Source of the DNA: JBKQVT01 sp963727245
GTDB lineage: Bacteria > Planctomycetota > Planctomycetia > Pirellulales > Thermoguttaceae
Reading direction: 5' to 3'
Length of the DNA: 64,000 nucleotides
Assembly: GCA_963727245.1 (NCBI GenBank)
Contig: CAVSFO010000013.1
Coordinates: 124,001 to 188,000 of the forward strand
The notes below the pieces were generated by a model. That model was not told where the DNA came from. It did no database searches and worked only from the letters and a program-made list of their open reading frames with translations. Positions 62,699 through 64,000 of this stretch are shown here, piece by piece; position 1 is the stretch's first letter, and every line of letters begins with the position of its first letter. The position numbers and the translations under genes were made by a program.

Positions 62699-64000
62699 AA
62701 GTAATTCCATGAGGATCGGGATGGCGCCCTTGGCCTCGACACCGATATTCCCCAGGGCCAAAGCCGCATACCTGCGAACCTGCCCCAACCCCGGCTTAGG
62801 CTCCTCCTTGTCGTTGAGCAATTCTATAAGGGCGGGGATGGCGGCCTTCGCCTCGGGACCGATGTTTCCAAGGGCCCAAGCAGCCGCCTCCCGAACCGCT
62901 GGGTCCTTGTCCTTGAGCAATTCCATGAGGGCCGGGATGGCTCTCTTCGCTTCGGAACCAATCTTTCCGAAGGTTTCGGCAATGACACGTCGAACTTGAT
63001 AATCCTTGTTCCTGAGCGATTCCGTGAGGGCGGAAATTCCTTCTCCACCGATCTTACCGAGGGCTTCGGCGGCCATCCACAAGACAGCCGCATCCTTGTC
63101 CCTCAGCGATTCCGCCAGGGCGGGAATCGCTGCCTTTGCCTTGGGGCCGATCTTTCCCAACGTGTAGGCCACCTGTTGTCGAACATCGCCATTCTTGTCC
63201 TTGAGTGATACCGTGAGGGTGGGGACCGATGCGGGACCGATGTTCCCGAGGACCGAAACAGCCCGCCTTCGAGTCAGCACGTCGTCGCTCTTGAGCACAT
63301 CCGTGAGGGCAGGGATGGCCGCCGGACCGATCTTTCGCAGTGCCTCGGCGGCGGAATCTTGAACGTTATAATTCGTATCCTTGAGCAGTTCTGCGAGAAT
63401 CAGAATGACATTCTTGGCCTCAGGACCGCCTATACTCCACAAGGCCGAAGCAGCGAGCGACCGAACCATCGCCTCGCGGTCCTTGAGAAACTCCCTGAGA
63501 GCTGGGACGGCTGGCTTTGAGTCGGGACCAATGCCTCCCAAGGCGTGAATAGCCGCAACCTGAACCTGTCGCTCCTCGTCCTTGAGCAGTTTTGTCAGGA
63601 GTGGAACGGCGGCCTTGGCGTCGGGGCCTATCTTTCCCAGGGCCAAAGCGGCATTCACCCGAAACCACGGGGCCTTGTTCTGGAGCAATTCCATGAGCAC
63701 GGGGACGGCGGCTTTGGCCTTGGGATCAATTTTTACCAGGGCCAAAGCAGTAAACGCTCGAACCCACGAATCCTGGTCGTTGAGCAATTCCGTCAGCGAT
63801 GGGACGGCTGCCTTTGCATTGGAGCCCATTTCCCCCAAAGCAACAGCAGCGGCTTGCCGGATATTCCGATCTCTGTCGTGGAGCAACGCCGTGAGGGCTG
63901 GGATGGCTGGGACACCCATCTTCCCGAGGGCCTTGACGTTGGCGAGGCGGAACTGGTTCGCATCGTCGTTGATCTGGGCCACCCATTCGCCGAGAGTTCT
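62603..64000 (-). CDS. HEAT-repeat protein, 5' end beyond window, 3' end replaced
   Basis: At least 465 aa, open to the window edge; the N-terminal ~6 visible residues (TLGEWVAQINDD) continue past 64000. About eleven HEAT repeats of ~37 residues with the pattern AVPALxELLKDKDxxVRxxAAxALGxIGPEA, forming an alpha solenoid for protein contacts. After the repeat ending GAIPILMELLS near 62700 the pattern stops abruptly and continues as FCCGRWFRGRRRR, translated from the putative IS end, so the natural C-terminus has probably been lost. GC content is lower than in most neighbours. Confidence 0.8.
   Translation of the reverse strand, partial: RTLGEWVAQINDDANQFRLANVKALGKMGVPAIPALTALLHDRDRNIRQAAAVALGEMGSNAKAAVPSLTELLNDQDSWVRAFTALALVKIDPKAKAAVPVLMELLQNKAPWFRVNAALALGKIGPDAKAAVPLLTKLLKDEERQVQVAAIHALGGIGPDSKPAVPALREFLKDREAMVRSLAASALWSIGGPEAKNVILILAELLKDTNYNVQDSAAEALRKIGPAAIPALTDVLKSDDVLTRRRAVSVLGNIGPASVPTLTVSLKDKNGDVRQQVAYTLGKIGPKAKAAIPALAESLRDKDAAVLWMAAEALGKIGGEGISALTESLRNKDYQVRRVIAETFGKIGSEAKRAIPALMELLKDKDPAVREAAAWALGNIGPEAKAAIPALIELLNDKEEPKPGLGQVRRYAALALGNIGVEAKGAIPILMELLSFCCGRWFRGRRRRDGLLNFRTAWSLACRVG

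Overview
The window looks like a chromosomal segment of a high-GC planctomycete (Pirellulales-like is my guess). The evidence is a set of families typical of that phylum: a DUF1559/SBP_bac_10 protein, an SHD1-ended secreted propeller protein, VIT/vWA and DUF2135 proteins, a squalene-cyclase-like toroid protein, an AsmA-like protein, a DLG-type Ser/Thr kinase, PPi-type phosphofructokinase, and many intergenic palindromic repeats. No rRNA, CRISPR array, phage structural gene or integrase was seen. One complete tRNA (tRNA-Ala, anticodon TGC) is present.

Layout. 0-2.4 kb: a thymidylate-synthase-fold gene followed by a diadenylate-cyclase-like gene with an altered nucleotide-binding motif. 2.8-5.6 kb: YqgE and a secreted GH127 enzyme. 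5.9-8.3 kb: a candidate peptide-modification locus (precursor-like protein with repeated GGSRP motifs plus a B12-type radical SAM enzyme). 8.5-11.3 kb: glmS and phoU. 11.5-16.2 kb: a membrane-fusion / ABC ATPase / two-permease export operon. 16.4-18.1 kb: two tandem paralogous genes with conserved upstream regions. 18.1-21.4 kb: VIT/vWA and TPR-DUF2135 genes. 21.6-23.5 kb: a low-GC insert between a tRNA-Ala 3' fragment and the intact tRNA-Ala. 23.8-32.5 kb: TolC, NCS1 permease, GT39-type glycosyltransferase, giant AsmA-like protein. 32.6-35.0 kb: a trypsin-like protease and DAHP synthase, the latter behind a leader peptide and terminator that look like an aromatic amino-acid attenuator. 35.3-44 kb: DUF1559 protein, toroid protein, CheB, Ser/Thr kinase. 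44-47 kb: larE, nnrD, larB. 47.4-52.2 kb: pepQ-accB-accC, PPi-PFK, a small protein. 52.3-57.5 kb: a methyltransferase, two tandem SGNH hydrolase-like genes, a GH27 enzyme. 57.8-64 kb: propeller-SHD1 protein, an ISNCY-like transposase, and a HEAT-repeat gene cut by the window end.

How the genes fit together. Readable themes are cell-envelope and export (HlyD/ABC/TolC, AsmA, GT39, GlmS), central metabolism (AccBC, PPi-PFK, DAHP synthase), nickel-pincer cofactor synthesis (LarB/LarE), sugar-polymer degradation (GH127, GH27) and signalling (CheB, Ser/Thr kinase, DAC-like protein).

A caution for all coordinates: about 37 reading-frame breaks occur across the window, including in essential genes such as glmS. 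Many are explained by one base gained or lost in a short homopolymer, so I treat the affected genes as single genes with probable sequencing/assembly errors. Each is given its full span, and the break is stated in its entry.
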